Both the position numbers and the translations under genes were made by a program. The notes beneath the pieces are model-generated. The model saw nothing but the letters and a program-made list of their open reading frames with translations. It had not been told where the DNA came from and did not search any database. 23,675 bases of DNA from a virus: positions 1 to 23,675 of the IMG/VR virus record IMGVR_UViG_3300025225_000006. The stretch is one strand, 5' to 3'. Of the stretch, positions 6,463 through 14,727 are shown in pieces; the first letter of the stretch is position 1, and the number at the start of each line of letters is the position of its first letter.

Positions 6463-8246
6463 AAGAACTCCATAAAGCTGGTATTGGTCGAGGTCGCGCC
6501 TTCGAGCGGTTCATACGAAAGCGCGTGCATACAGGCCCACGCCAGATCGGCGTGGCTGGTGTCCTCCGAGCGTCCCGCCTGGTAGGTAACGCGCGCGCCG
6601 GAGGCGGTAACGGTTTTCTTGATGGACATGAACGACGCGGCGAAGTCCGTCCAACCGGCGTCGAACTCCAGCCGGCCTTTGCTGATGACGTCGTACGCCT
6701 TCAGCACCAGATTCGTCTTCACATCCACGGAGTACGAGAACCCGTGCGCGTCAGGCCTGCACCTCGTCACGAGTTGGTAGACGGCATCCCCCACCCCCGT
6801 GCGGTCGATCCCGATGAAAGCCACGGTGTAGCGTTCGCACATGCGCAAGATGGCGTTCGCCTGTTCCTCAAAGTCGATGCCCTTGAACTGGTGTTTCTCC
6901 AGCACGCGGAACTTGCCATCAGGCACCGTCGGGGGCGCCAGCACCACAATGGCCGCGCTGTCGCCGGTCGGCCCGCCGCCATTCGGGTCATACCCGAGCC
7001 ACACTTCGCGCGCCCCAAACGGACGTGGCGCAAACGGCCGGAAGTCCGCCCACTCCTCCCAGCTATCGACCATCCCGCGAGACAGCATCGACAGCGGAAA
7101 CACAGACGCCGTGTCGTCCACGAACTGGCACATCAGCAGGTTCGCGTAATCCGGCTCGCTGTACTCCAGGCGCAGTTGGTCCAGGTCGAACAGGTTGCAG
7201 CCACCGCGTAGCGCATCCTCCACCGTCACGATCTGGCGCCACTGGCCATCGGCACAGCGCAGCCCGTCGCGCAGCGCGGCGTGGCTCACATCAATCTTGA
7301 CCTGCCGGTCCTTCGCTTTCCCCCGGTTGAACAGCGCACCCGACCAGAACGGATACGCCTCATGCGCCAGGCTGGAAGGCGTCGAGAAATACGTCTGCCG
7401 CCAGTGCTTGTGGATCGCCATCCCGGAGGCGACCTTGCGCAGCTCCTGGAAGCGCGGCACCCAGAAGTACTCGTCGAAATAGAGGTTGCCGTGATAGCTC
7501 TGCGCCGTGCGCGCGTTCGTGCCCAGGAAGTACAGCGTTGCCCCGTTCGGCAACACAATCGGATCGCCCTTCAGCTCCACGCCGGCCGCGTCCTTCGCAA
7601 ACTGCACCATGTACTGCTTGAACACGTGCGCCTGCGCCTTGCTGGCCGACAGGAAGATCTGATTGCGCCCCGTCGTCAGCGCATCGATAAACGCCTCGCG
7701 CGCGAAGTACCAGGTCGCCCCAATCTGGCGTGACTTCAGGATGTTGCGAATCCGCTCCGCCTCGCCCGCGCGGTGCCACACCTCCTGATACCCGAACAGC
7801 GAATCGCGGAAGGCATCGAGCAACTGCGTCTGCTCATCGGGGCTGATCGCGTTGCGCTCCGGCTTCTTGCGCGGCCCCGCATTGCGGTTAGCCACCTTCG
7901 GATTGAGGTCCGTCTCGTTGCCGCCATCGCGGTACCGCTCGCGCCGCGCCACGTTGTTGAGCTGACGGTTCAGCAGGTCGATCTCTTTGAAGTCGCGCCC
8001 TTCCTTCTGCTCCTTCGCCACCAGCCGCATCAAGCGCTCTTCAATCGTCAGCGCCACGCGCTCATCCGGCGTCGTGTCTGCCCACCCGTCACGGCGCTTC
8101 CAGCTGTGCACCGTCACCGGCTTGACCTTGAGCATTTCCGCAATGCGCGCAACGCGGTAGCCCTGCCAGTAGAGCGACCGCGCCACGCGGCGCGGGTCCA
8201 TTTCCGGGTCGATTGAGAGAGAAGCGATAGGCGGCAACGTAGTCAT
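6459..8246 (-). CDS. P: Terminase large (ATPase/nuclease) subunit (P2 gpP family)
   Basis: The 595-aa protein (P2 gpP about 590) is the packaging motor. An N-terminal helix-turn-helix (about 18-52, GYRVARIAEMLKVKPVTVHSW) is followed by the ATPase core. That core carries a Walker-A-like SRQIGAT at 172-178 and Walker B LYFDE at 255-259. A C-terminal RNase-H-like nuclease has candidate metal-binding acids Asp420 (LGYDPN) and Asp481 (IGIDRTGVGD). The ATG at 8246 has no clear ribosome site, which fits a very short or leaderless message from the dyad at 8292-8312. P and Q overlap and are co-transcribed. Confidence 0.97.
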   Translation of the reverse strand: MTTLPPIASLSIDPEMDPRRVARSLYWQGYRVARIAEMLKVKPVTVHSWKRRDGWADTTPDERVALTIEERLMRLVAKEQKEGRDFKEIDLLNRQLNNVARRERYRDGGNETDLNPKVANRNAGPRKKPERNAISPDEQTQLLDAFRDSLFGYQEVWHRAGEAERIRNILKSRQIGATWYFAREAFIDALTTGRNQIFLSASKAQAHVFKQYMVQFAKDAAGVELKGDPIVLPNGATLYFLGTNARTAQSYHGNLYFDEYFWVPRFQELRKVASGMAIHKHWRQTYFSTPSSLAHEAYPFWSGALFNRGKAKDRQVKIDVSHAALRDGLRCADGQWRQIVTVEDALRGGCNLFDLDQLRLEYSEPDYANLLMCQFVDDTASVFPLSMLSRGMVDSWEEWADFRPFAPRPFGAREVWLGYDPNGGGPTGDSAAIVVLAPPTVPDGKFRVLEKHQFKGIDFEEQANAILRMCERYTVAFIGIDRTGVGDAVYQLVTRCRPDAHGFSYSVDVKTNLVLKAYDVISKGRLEFDAGWTDFAASFMSIKKTVTASGARVTYQAGRSEDTSHADLAWACMHALSYEPLEGATSTNTSFMEFL

Positions 8247-8291
8247 GCCGCAACGCTACCGGCCGCGCGCGCGCGTGCCACGCGCTGCCTG

Positions 8292-8312
8292 TTGTGGCGC
8301 GGGTTCGCACAA
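8292..8312. promoter_or_regulatory. Divergent late-promoter activator site (P and O)
   Basis: TTGT-N13-ACAA forms a dyad midway between the divergent P and O genes. The same spaced motif occurs ahead of V (16583-16603) and FI (20823-20843). P2 has Ogr-dependent late promoters at exactly these sites, with an activator dyad (TGT-N12-ACA) near -55. A CG-alternating tract lies on each side (8264-8275 leftward, 8328-8333 rightward). A single symmetric site may serve both directions. Confidence 0.72.
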
Positions 8313-8387
8313 CACCTACGCGTTGCCCGCGCGATGCACGGCGCTGAAGATGACAGCACCAACGAACCACAGACCACCGAGGACAAC

Positions 8388-9218
8388 ATGGGCACCAAGG
8401 CCAACAAGTTCTTCCGCATCGCCACTGAAGGCGCCACCAGCGACGGCCGCGTCATTGATCGCAACATGCTCGTGCAGATGGCGAAGAACTACGACCCGAA
8501 GACGTACTCCGCACGCATCAACATGGAGCACATCCGCGGCTACTCGCCCGCCGGCCCCTTCAAGGCCTACGGCGATGTCGTTGCACTCAAGGCGGAAGAG
8601 CAAGACGGCAAGATGGGCCTGTACGCGCAGCTCGACCCCACCGACGAGCTGATCGCCCTCACCAAGGCACGCCAGAAGATCTTTTCGTCGATGGAGGTGC
8701 AGCCGAGCTTTGCCGACACCAAAGAGGCCTACTTGGTCGGCCTGGCCGTCACGGACAACCCCGCAAGCCTGGGCTGCGAAGTGCTGCAGTTCAGCGCCAC
8801 CGCCAAGGTCAACCCGCTCGCCGCGCGCAAGCAAGACCCGAGCAACCTCTTCACCGAGGCGGTGGAAGTCGACCTCGACTTTACGCCCGAGCAGCCCAGC
8901 GCCACCGCAGGCCTGGCCGACAGCATCAAGCGCCTCTTCTCGCGCCAAGCCAAAGCGGAGACCGGCAACGACGCCCGTTTCTCCGACGTGCAGGACGCCG
9001 TGCAAATCATCGCCACCCAGGTGCAGTCGATGGGCGACCAGTTCACCGCAGGCCTCAAGAACATCAACGATCAGTTGGCCGAATTCAAGGCCCAGGCCGA
9101 CGAACGCGACAAGGCCTTCAACACGCTCAAGCACGGGCTGGAAAACACGCCCGCCTTCAGCGCCCGACCGCCGGCCACTGGTGGCGACGGTGCTGCAGCC
9201 ATCAAGACCGACTGCTGA
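8388..9218 (+). CDS. O: Capsid scaffolding protein/protease (P2 gpO family)
   Basis: The 276-aa protein guides capsid assembly and processes N, itself and the portal. The start MGTKANKFFRIATEG aligns with P2 gpO MAKKVSKFFRI. This places the serine-protease residues at the P2 positions: Asp19 (SDGR), His48 (NMEHIRG) and a Ser at 100-101 (FSSMEVQPSF). The C-terminal half is helical scaffold (about 180-255). GAGG at 8379-8382 supports ATG 8388. In-frame ATGs upstream (for example 8334) lie beside the promoter and are not needed. Confidence 0.95.
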   Translation: MGTKANKFFRIATEGATSDGRVIDRNMLVQMAKNYDPKTYSARINMEHIRGYSPAGPFKAYGDVVALKAEEQDGKMGLYAQLDPTDELIALTKARQKIFSSMEVQPSFADTKEAYLVGLAVTDNPASLGCEVLQFSATAKVNPLAARKQDPSNLFTEAVEVDLDFTPEQPSATAGLADSIKRLFSRQAKAETGNDARFSDVQDAVQIIATQVQSMGDQFTAGLKNINDQLAEFKAQADERDKAFNTLKHGLENTPAFSARPPATGGDGAAAIKTDC

Positions 9219-9262
9219 TACGGCCAAAGCCGCACTACCCCGACAAACACCCGGAGCACCAC

Positions 9263-10300
9263 ATGCGTAACGATACCCGCCGCCTCTACGAATCCTATGC
9301 AGCCGAAGTTGCAAAACTGAACGGCGTTGATCGCGTCGACACGAAGTTTTCAGTCGACCCGACAGTACAGCAGCGCTTGGAAACGAAGATCCAAGAATCC
9401 AGCCAGTTCCTGTCCAAAGTGAACGTCTACGGCGTTGGCGAGCTGGAGGGAGAAAAAGTCGGCCTGGGCGTCGCCGGTCCAGTCGCCAGCACAACCGACA
9501 CGACCAAGCAAGACCGTCAGACCGTGGATATCTCCACGCTCGATGCACGCCGCTACCGCTGCGAGCAGACCAACTCCGATACGCACATCACGTATCAAAA
9601 GCTGGACGTCTGGGCGAAGTTCCAAGACTTCCAAACGCGCATTCGCGACGCCATCATCAAGCGCCAGGCGCTGGACCGCATGATGATCGGCTTCCACGGC
9701 ATCAAGCGCGCGGCCACCTCCGACATCGTCGCGAACCCGATGCTTCAAGACGTCAACAAGGGCTGGCTGCAGCAAGTCCGTGAGCAGGCGCCGCAACGGA
9801 TCATGGCGCACGATGGTAAGAACGCCGACACGATCGTCGTCGGTGGCAGTGGTGCCGCGTATGAAAACCTCGACGCGCTGGTATTCGACCTAGTCGGCCA
9901 GCTCATCGAGCCCTGGTACGCGGAAGACCCGGAGCTGGTCGTTGTGTGCGGCCGGCAACTGCTGGCGGACAAGTACTTCCCCATCGTCAATACCAACCAT
10001 CGCCCGACCGACATGATGGCGGTCGACATGATCATCAGCCAAAAGCGCATCGGCAATCTGCCTGCGGTGCGCGTGCCGTACTTCCCGCCTAACGGCCTGC
10101 TGGTCACGCGCCTGGACAACCTGTCCATCTACTACCAGGAAGGCAGCCGCCGCCGCACCATCGTCGACAACGCCAAGCGTGACCGCATTGAGAACTACGA
10201 GTCGAGCAACGACGCCTATGTCGTCGAAGACCTCGGCTGTGTGGCGATGGCAGAGAACATCGCCATCGTAGAAGCTGAAAACAAGGCGGAGGAGAAGTGA
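9263..10300 (+). CDS. N: Major capsid protein precursor (P2 gpN family)
   Basis: The 345-aa protein starts MRNDTRRLYESYAAEVAKLNGV, the typical N-terminus of P2-type HK97-fold capsid precursors. Later family segments include KWDVWAKF-like KLDVWAKFQDFQTR, MIGFHGIKRAATSD and NKGWLQQVREQAPQRIM. It builds the icosahedral shell and is trimmed at its N-terminus by gpO. CCGGAG about 8 nt upstream supports the start. It sits 44 bp after O, and its stop overlaps the GTG start of M. Confidence 0.96.
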   Translation: MRNDTRRLYESYAAEVAKLNGVDRVDTKFSVDPTVQQRLETKIQESSQFLSKVNVYGVGELEGEKVGLGVAGPVASTTDTTKQDRQTVDISTLDARRYRCEQTNSDTHITYQKLDVWAKFQDFQTRIRDAIIKRQALDRMMIGFHGIKRAATSDIVANPMLQDVNKGWLQQVREQAPQRIMAHDGKNADTIVVGGSGAAYENLDALVFDLVGQLIEPWYAEDPELVVVCGRQLLADKYFPIVNTNHRPTDMMAVDMIISQKRIGNLPAVRVPYFPPNGLLVTRLDNLSIYYQEGSRRRTIVDNAKRDRIENYESSNDAYVVEDLGCVAMAENIAIVEAENKAEEK

Positions 10301-11019
10301 GCAGCCCCGCCCGCAACCACTTCCTGCGGGTCTCCGCCGCCCTCGCGGCGCAGGCCGAGCAGGAGGCCAACCCGCTGCGCCACGCCACTGGCTACGAGCT
10401 CATGCTCGCGCAGCTTGCCGAGCACAAGCGCCAACTCAAACAGGTGCAGTCCGTCGAGCGCAAGGCCGAAACCAAACGGCGCATGCTCCCCGAGTACGCG
10501 GCCTGGGTGGAAGGCGTCCTGCAGGGCGACAGCGGCACGCAGGACGACATCTTCATGACCGTGCTCGTCTGGCGCATCGACGTAGGAGACTTTGCCGGCG
10601 CTCTGCCCCTGGCCGACTACGCCATCCGTCACAAGCTGGCGATGCCCGACCAGTACCAGCGCACCACCGCCTGCCTCATCGCAGAAGAGTTCGCCAACAT
10701 GGTCTTGAAAGACCCGGCCGCCATCAAGTCGGCCGACGTTGAAGCCCTGGTGGAAGTGGAAGCGCTGGTGCGTGACCAAGACATGCCCGATGAAGTCCGC
10801 GCCAAGCTGCACAAGGCGCTCGGCTACGTCATCGCGGAGCTGGCCACCGGTCACGACCAGGCCACCGCCAAGGCCTGCCGCGAAGAGGCCGTCACGCACC
10901 TGCGCCGCGCGCTGGAGCTGCACGACAAATCCGGCGTGAAAAAAGACATCGAGCGCATCGAGCGCGACATCAAGAACGCAGCCGCTGCCGGCGCCAAGGA
11001 TCGCACCGGCAAAAGCTGA
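10297..11019 (+). CDS. M: Terminase small/endonuclease subunit (P2 gpM family)
   Basis: The 240-aa protein (P2 gpM 247) works with P to cut cos DNA during packaging. It starts at GTG 10297 inside the stop region of N (GTGA overlap), with GGAGGAG just upstream. The sequence has the family pattern: an N-terminal basic helix segment (SSPARNHFLRVSAALAAQ), a central DDIFMTVLVWRIDVGDFAGAL region, and a helical C-terminus (about 150-235). Confidence 0.93.
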   Translation: MSSPARNHFLRVSAALAAQAEQEANPLRHATGYELMLAQLAEHKRQLKQVQSVERKAETKRRMLPEYAAWVEGVLQGDSGTQDDIFMTVLVWRIDVGDFAGALPLADYAIRHKLAMPDQYQRTTACLIAEEFANMVLKDPAAIKSADVEALVEVEALVRDQDMPDEVRAKLHKALGYVIAELATGHDQATAKACREEAVTHLRRALELHDKSGVKKDIERIERDIKNAAAAGAKDRTGKS

Positions 11020-11115
11020 CACCGAGCGTGACCCCGCGCATCAGGCGGCACGGGGCAGTCTTCCGGCATGCCGCGAAGCCTCGCCCCGTCCACCGCCTCC
11101 CAGCCCACTGAACCC

Positions 11116-11595
11116 ATGTCTTCCTTCATCGCAGCCGCATCCGTACCGCAGCCGGCCACGCCCGGCGGCCCACCCATCGCCAACGACGGCTTCTTCCCGG
11201 ATGTCGATGTCGTCAACGCCTACGCCGCCATGCGCCTGGACGGCACCGTCACACAGCAGCGCATGCGCGCCGCCCTGGTGGAAGCCATGCTCTCCGTCAA
11301 CGAAGAGCTGGCGCCGTGGAAGGCCGCGCAGGAGTCCTTCGGCCGCAACACGCTGGCCACCGTGCCCGCGCCCAAGATCGACGGTGAGAGCGCGCACCTG
11401 CACCGCTACCTGCGCGCCGTCCGCTGCCTGGCCGCCGCCTGGCTCATCGAGCGCTACCGCACCATCGACGCCACCGCCGCCGGCGACCGCAAGGCCGAAG
11501 CCGAAAACCTCGGCGTCGATGACCTGCGCCGCGACGCCCGCTGGGCCATCAGCGACATCCAGGGCGCCGCCCGCACCACCGTCGAGCTCATCTGA
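11116..11595 (+). CDS. L: Head completion protein (P2 gpL family)
   Basis: The 159-aa protein closes the filled head before tail joining. I chose ATG 11116 (MSSFIAAASVPQP) because P2-type L proteins begin with an MSSFI/MMTLII-type segment. The longer frame from 11068 adds 16 residues without a ribosome site. Family features are NDGFFPDVDV near residue 25 and RAVRCLAAAWLIERYRTIDA in the middle. It overlaps X by the TGATG junction. Confidence 0.88.
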   Translation: MSSFIAAASVPQPATPGGPPIANDGFFPDVDVVNAYAAMRLDGTVTQQRMRAALVEAMLSVNEELAPWKAAQESFGRNTLATVPAPKIDGESAHLHRYLRAVRCLAAAWLIERYRTIDATAAGDRKAEAENLGVDDLRRDARWAISDIQGAARTTVELI

Positions 11596-11798
11596 TGCGC
11601 GTACGGGCCATCCAGGGCGACACCGTTGACGCCATCTGCCACCGCGTCTACGGCCGCACCGCAGGCGTTACAGAAGCCGTCCTGGCCGCCAACCCGGGCA
11701 TTGCCGATCTGGGGCCGATCCTGCCTCACGGTACCGAGCTCGACATGCCCGACATCTCCCCGCAGCCGGCCATGCAAATGGTCCAGCTCTGGGATTGA
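11595..11798 (+). CDS. X: Tail protein X (LysM-like, P2 gpX family)
   Basis: The 67-aa protein equals the P2 gpX length. It has the LysM-like pattern: QGDTVDAICHRVYG, then VLAANPGIADLGPILPHGTELDMP. It is thought to act at the tail tip or tail assembly. ATG 11595 overlaps the L stop (TGATG), showing translational coupling. Confidence 0.93.
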   Translation: MRVRAIQGDTVDAICHRVYGRTAGVTEAVLAANPGIADLGPILPHGTELDMPDISPQPAMQMVQLWD

Positions 11799-11813
11799 CC
11801 TCCAAGGAACCCA

Positions 11814-12209
11814 ATGGCTGAACCCATCTCCACCGGCTCCACCGCCACCCTCGCCGTCACGGGCGTGGGCGCGTTGTCCCTGCTGCCAGGCGTCGACCCC
11901 GGCACCGTGCTGGGCGCCTTCGCCGGCGCCGCAGTGTTCGTGCTCAACAGCGGCGAGCTCGGCACCGTCAAGAAGCTGGGCTTCCTGGCTGCATCCATCG
12001 TCGCCGGGCTGCTGTCCGCACCCCTGGCCGCCGCGCTCATTGCCAAGGCCCTGCCCACCAACACCGAAGTCAGCCACGCCGTAGGCGCCCTGGTCGCCTC
12101 CACCGTCGTGGTCAAGCTGCTCCTGGCGCTCATCCGCCTGGCAGACAACAGCGACCGCCTCTTCGCCTCACTCAAGGGCGGCGCAGACAAGGGAGGCAAG
12201 CAATCATGA
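11814..12209 (+). CDS. Holin-like membrane protein
   Basis: The 131-aa protein has three hydrophobic stretches (about 29-45, 55-79, 87-106) and a charged C-terminus ending GGADKGGKQS. This matches the putative holin of Burkholderia/Ralstonia P2-like phages. It would form membrane lesions that time lysis. AAGGAA lies about 5 nt before ATG 11814. The stop overlaps the next start (ATGA). Confidence 0.82.
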   Translation: MAEPISTGSTATLAVTGVGALSLLPGVDPGTVLGAFAGAAVFVLNSGELGTVKKLGFLAASIVAGLLSAPLAAALIAKALPTNTEVSHAVGALVASTVVVKLLLALIRLADNSDRLFASLKGGADKGGKQS

Positions 12210-12517
12210 AAACGCTCTTCATCGTGCAGGCCGCGTTGTGCGCGCTCATCGCGCTGCGGCTGCTGCTGTTCAAGCGCGCTGGCGCCACGCACCGTCCGTG
12301 GGCGTCACGCCTGGCATACGGCCTGGTCGTGCTCGCCGGCGCCGTCACCATCGGCGTGCTGTTCGGCCGGTATGACTGGGCGCTTGCCGCACAGAACGGC
12401 ATCACCGCCGTGCTGTGTGTCGCCGTCTACGCCGTGCGCGGCAACGTGGTCGAGCTGTTCCGCATGGGCGGCGCGCGGCAATGCTGGTTCGTTCGCATCC
12501 TGCGGAGGTCCGCATGA
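12206..12517 (+). CDS. Second holin-like protein (3-TM phage holin family)
   Basis: The 103-aa protein has three helices (about 3-22, 36-54, 62-80) separated by short basic loops, and a basic C-terminus (RRSA). This layout fits the 3-TM phage holin family. It may be a holin or an antiholin to the preceding protein. The sequence does not decide which. Starts and stops overlap its neighbours (ATGA at 12206 and at 12514), indicating one lysis operon. Confidence 0.82.
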   Translation: MKTLFIVQAALCALIALRLLLFKRAGATHRPWASRLAYGLVVLAGAVTIGVLFGRYDWALAAQNGITAVLCVAVYAVRGNVVELFRMGGARQCWFVRILRRSA

Positions 12518-13320
12518 CCATCCTGCGTGAAGGCATGGTCGGCGCCGCAGTGCTGGAGCTGCAGCGCCTGCTGATCGCCAACGGCTTCAATGCCCCCGAT
12601 ACCTGCGTGTACTGCGCAGACACCGTCGCCGCCGTGCGCGCGGCACAGATCCGCTTCGGCCTGGTCGTCGACGGCATTGCCGGCCCCAAGACCATGGCTG
12701 CCCTGCAGTCTGGCGCGCGCAACGTCCGCTATCTGAGCGCCGCAGACCTGCAGGCGGCTGCAGAAGCGCTCGACGTTCCGCTGCCGGCCGTGCGTGCCGT
12801 CAATGAGGTGGAAAGCCTGGGCAGCGGCTTCCTGCCCGACGGCCGCCCCGTCATCCTGTTTGAGCGCCACATCATGCATCGCCAGCTCCAGCGGGCCGGC
12901 AAGGATGCCGACGCCCTGGCACGCCAATTCCCCAACCTGGTCAACCCCAAGCGCGGCGGCTACGTCGGCAACGCGGGTGAACACATGCGCCTGGCGCGTG
13001 CGATCCAGATCGACGAAGACTGTGCCCTCGCATCGGCCAGTTGGGGCGCCTTCCAGGTCATGGGCTTTCACTGGAAGCTGCTCGACTACCCCAGCGTGCA
13101 GCACTTCGTGTCAGCCATGCGCACCAGCGAAGCCGCACAGCTCGATGCGTTTGTGCGCTTTGTGAAGGCCGACCCGACGATGCTCAAGGCGCTGCGGGCT
13201 GGAAAGTGGGCGACCTTCGCCCAGCTCTACAACGGCCCCGCCTACAAAGCTAACCTGTACGACGTCAAGCTGGCCCGCGCCTTTGATCGCTACCAGGCCG
13301 AAGACGAGGTCGCGGCATGA
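12514..13320 (+). CDS. Endolysin: peptidoglycan-binding domain plus N-acetylmuramidase
   Basis: The 268-aa protein has an N-terminal peptidoglycan-binding type-1 domain (about 1-68: REGMVGAAVLELQRLL ... VDGIAGPKTMAAL). A C-terminal N-acetylmuramidase domain of the DUF3380 family follows (about 75-262). The muramidase signature VNEVESLGSGFLPDGRPVIL contains the probable catalytic Glu (Glu100), then FERHIMHR and SWGAFQVMGFHW. No signal peptide is present, so export depends on the holins. GGAGG at 12504-12508 supports ATG 12514 over longer reading frames. Confidence 0.94.
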   Translation: MTILREGMVGAAVLELQRLLIANGFNAPDTCVYCADTVAAVRAAQIRFGLVVDGIAGPKTMAALQSGARNVRYLSAADLQAAAEALDVPLPAVRAVNEVESLGSGFLPDGRPVILFERHIMHRQLQRAGKDADALARQFPNLVNPKRGGYVGNAGEHMRLARAIQIDEDCALASASWGAFQVMGFHWKLLDYPSVQHFVSAMRTSEAAQLDAFVRFVKADPTMLKALRAGKWATFAQLYNGPAYKANLYDVKLARAFDRYQAEDEVAA

Positions 13321-13817
13321 AGCGTGCCGCCGTCATCGTCACGCTGCTGGCCATCGTCGCAGGCCTCGCCTGGTGGGCCACCGCCAGCTACCACGCCGCA
13401 GTCCAGCGCGCCGACCAGGCCGAAACCACCGCCGCCACCCTGCGCAAGCAGCTCGACAACGCCCAGCGCGCCACCGTGACCGTCACCCAATACGTCGACC
13501 GCGAGCGCGTCATCCGTGTCAAAGGCGACACCATCATCAAGGAAGTCCCGCGCTATGTCCCCGTTCAAGCTGACGCTGCCTGCGTTGTCCCTCGCGGCTT
13601 TGTCCGCCTGCACGACGCAGCCGCCGCCGGCGCCGTGCCAAATCCAGATTCCGGAGCTGCTGATGCGGCCCCCGCAGGCGTTGCGCTCTCTACCGTCGCC
13701 AGCACCGTCGCAGCCAACTACACCGACTGCCACCTCGACGCCGCGCGACTGAGCAGCCTGCAGCAGACGTTGCGCGATCAGGGCGTCACGATCATTGGGG
13801 AGGGCGCCGCGCCATGA
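13317..13817 (+). CDS. Rz: i-spanin (Rz-like)
   Basis: The 166-aa protein has an N-terminal membrane anchor (about 4-24) followed by a helical periplasmic segment with coiled-coil character (about 28-80). It would join the inner membrane to the outer-membrane partner Rz1, which is nested in the +1 frame within this gene. ATG 13317 overlaps the endolysin stop (ATGA). The C-terminal part resembles the usual phage protein region VxxCxxDAARLxxL (NYTDCHLDAARLSSLQ). Confidence 0.88.
   Translation: MKRAAVIVTLLAIVAGLAWWATASYHAAVQRADQAETTAATLRKQLDNAQRATVTVTQYVDRERVIRVKGDTIIKEVPRYVPVQADAACVVPRGFVRLHDAAAAGAVPNPDSGAADAAPAGVALSTVASTVAANYTDCHLDAARLSSLQQTLRDQGVTIIGEGAAP
13555..13752 (+). CDS. Rz1: o-spanin lipoprotein (Rz1-like), nested in Rz
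   Basis: The 65-aa product starts MSPFKLTLPALSLAALSAC. A lipoprotein signal ends in the lipobox LSAC, so Cys19 would be lipidated. The mature chain is very rich in proline (TTQPPPAPCQIQIPEL), typical of Rz1. It is read in a different frame wholly inside the Rz gene. It would sit in the outer membrane and bind Rz to fuse membranes in the last step of lysis. Confidence 0.85.
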   Translation: MSPFKLTLPALSLAALSACTTQPPPAPCQIQIPELLMRPPQALRSLPSPAPSQPTTPTATSTPRD

Positions 13818-14248
13818 TGAAGGCCACCAGCCTGCGCGAGGCCTTGACGGCCGCCGTCCCTTACCTGGCAGCGCACCCTGAAGCGCTGCATGTCTTTGTC
13901 GATGAGGGAAACGTGGTGGGCACCGGCGCGCGCTCGCTCGGGTTCGAGTACCGGTACACGCTCACCTTGATCGTGACCGACTACCCAGACAGCTCTGACA
14001 CCGTCGTCGTGCCCGTCCTAGGCTGGCTGCGCACCAACCAGCCCGACGCCTTCACCAACCCAGACAAGCGGGAAGACGCCTTCAAGTTCGAGGCCGAAAT
14101 CCTGAACCACACCACCGTCGATATCTCCATCAAGCTGAAGCTGACCGAACGGGTCACAGTGAAAGTGGACGGCAAGGGCTACCAGGTGCAGCACCACCCG
14201 GAGCCGATCAACGAAGACGATGACCCGGCCACATGGAGGCCTGCGTGA
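13814..14248 (+). CDS. R: Tail completion protein R (P2 gpR family)
   Basis: The 144-aa protein (P2 gpR 155) follows the lysis genes in the P2 order. It has the family features SLREALTAAVPYLAAHPEALHVFVDEG, YTLTLIVTDYP and VPVLGWLRTNQPD. It is needed to finish the tail for head joining. Its ATG overlaps the Rz stop, and its TGA overlaps the GTG of S. Confidence 0.92.
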   Translation: MMKATSLREALTAAVPYLAAHPEALHVFVDEGNVVGTGARSLGFEYRYTLTLIVTDYPDSSDTVVVPVLGWLRTNQPDAFTNPDKREDAFKFEAEILNHTTVDISIKLKLTERVTVKVDGKGYQVQHHPEPINEDDDPATWRPA

Positions 14249-14691
14249 GCGACCTGCACGAGCTGGACGCATACCTGGTCGGCCTACTTGGGAAATTGGA
14301 TGCGCCGGAGCGCCATGCGCTGGCCCGCGCCATTGCGGTGGAGCTGCGCCGCCGGCAATCAGCGCGCATCGCTGCGCAGCGCAACCCGGATGGCACGCCG
14401 TACGAACCGCGCAAGCCGCAGCTACGGCACAAGCGCGGCGGCATCCGGCGCTCGATGTTCACGCGGTTGCGGATGGCGAAGTACATGCGCATTGAGGCGA
14501 GCCCACACGCGGCCGTAATCTCGTTCTCCGACAAGGTGCGGCGCATTGCGTCGGTGCATCACTTTGGGCTGCGCGATCGGGTGAACAAGAATGGCTTGAC
14601 TGCACAGTACCCAGCGCGCGCCCTACTCGGCCTACAGGAGGGTGACACTGACCGGATCGCCGATCTAGTCCTCCTACACCTCTCCCTCTAG
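14245..14691 (+). CDS. S: Tail completion/virion morphogenesis protein S (P2 gpS family)
   Basis: The 148-aa protein (P2 gpS 150) begins MSDLHELDAYLVGLLGKL and carries the basic segment RRRQSARIAAQRNPDGTPYEPRK and HHFGLRDRV typical of gpS. I chose GTG 14245 because GGAGG at 14235-14239 lies 5 nt upstream and the GTGA overlaps the R stop. The ATG at 14233 has no ribosome site and would add four residues. It is the last virion gene before the NTPase insertion. Confidence 0.92.
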   Translation: MSDLHELDAYLVGLLGKLDAPERHALARAIAVELRRRQSARIAAQRNPDGTPYEPRKPQLRHKRGGIRRSMFTRLRMAKYMRIEASPHAAVISFSDKVRRIASVHHFGLRDRVNKNGLTAQYPARALLGLQEGDTDRIADLVLLHLSL

Positions 14692-14727
14692 AATTTGCAC
14701 ACTTGATCAAAACTGTGGGGGCGGACG

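Noticed and set aside
8316-9548. 410-aa reverse-strand ORF opposite O and N
   Set aside because: It is antisense to two well-supported capsid genes. Long shadow frames are expected in high-G+C DNA.
14233-14244. ATG 14233 as the start of S
   Set aside because: It lacks a ribosome site. GGAGG at 14235-14239 is correctly placed for GTG 14245, which also overlaps the R stop.
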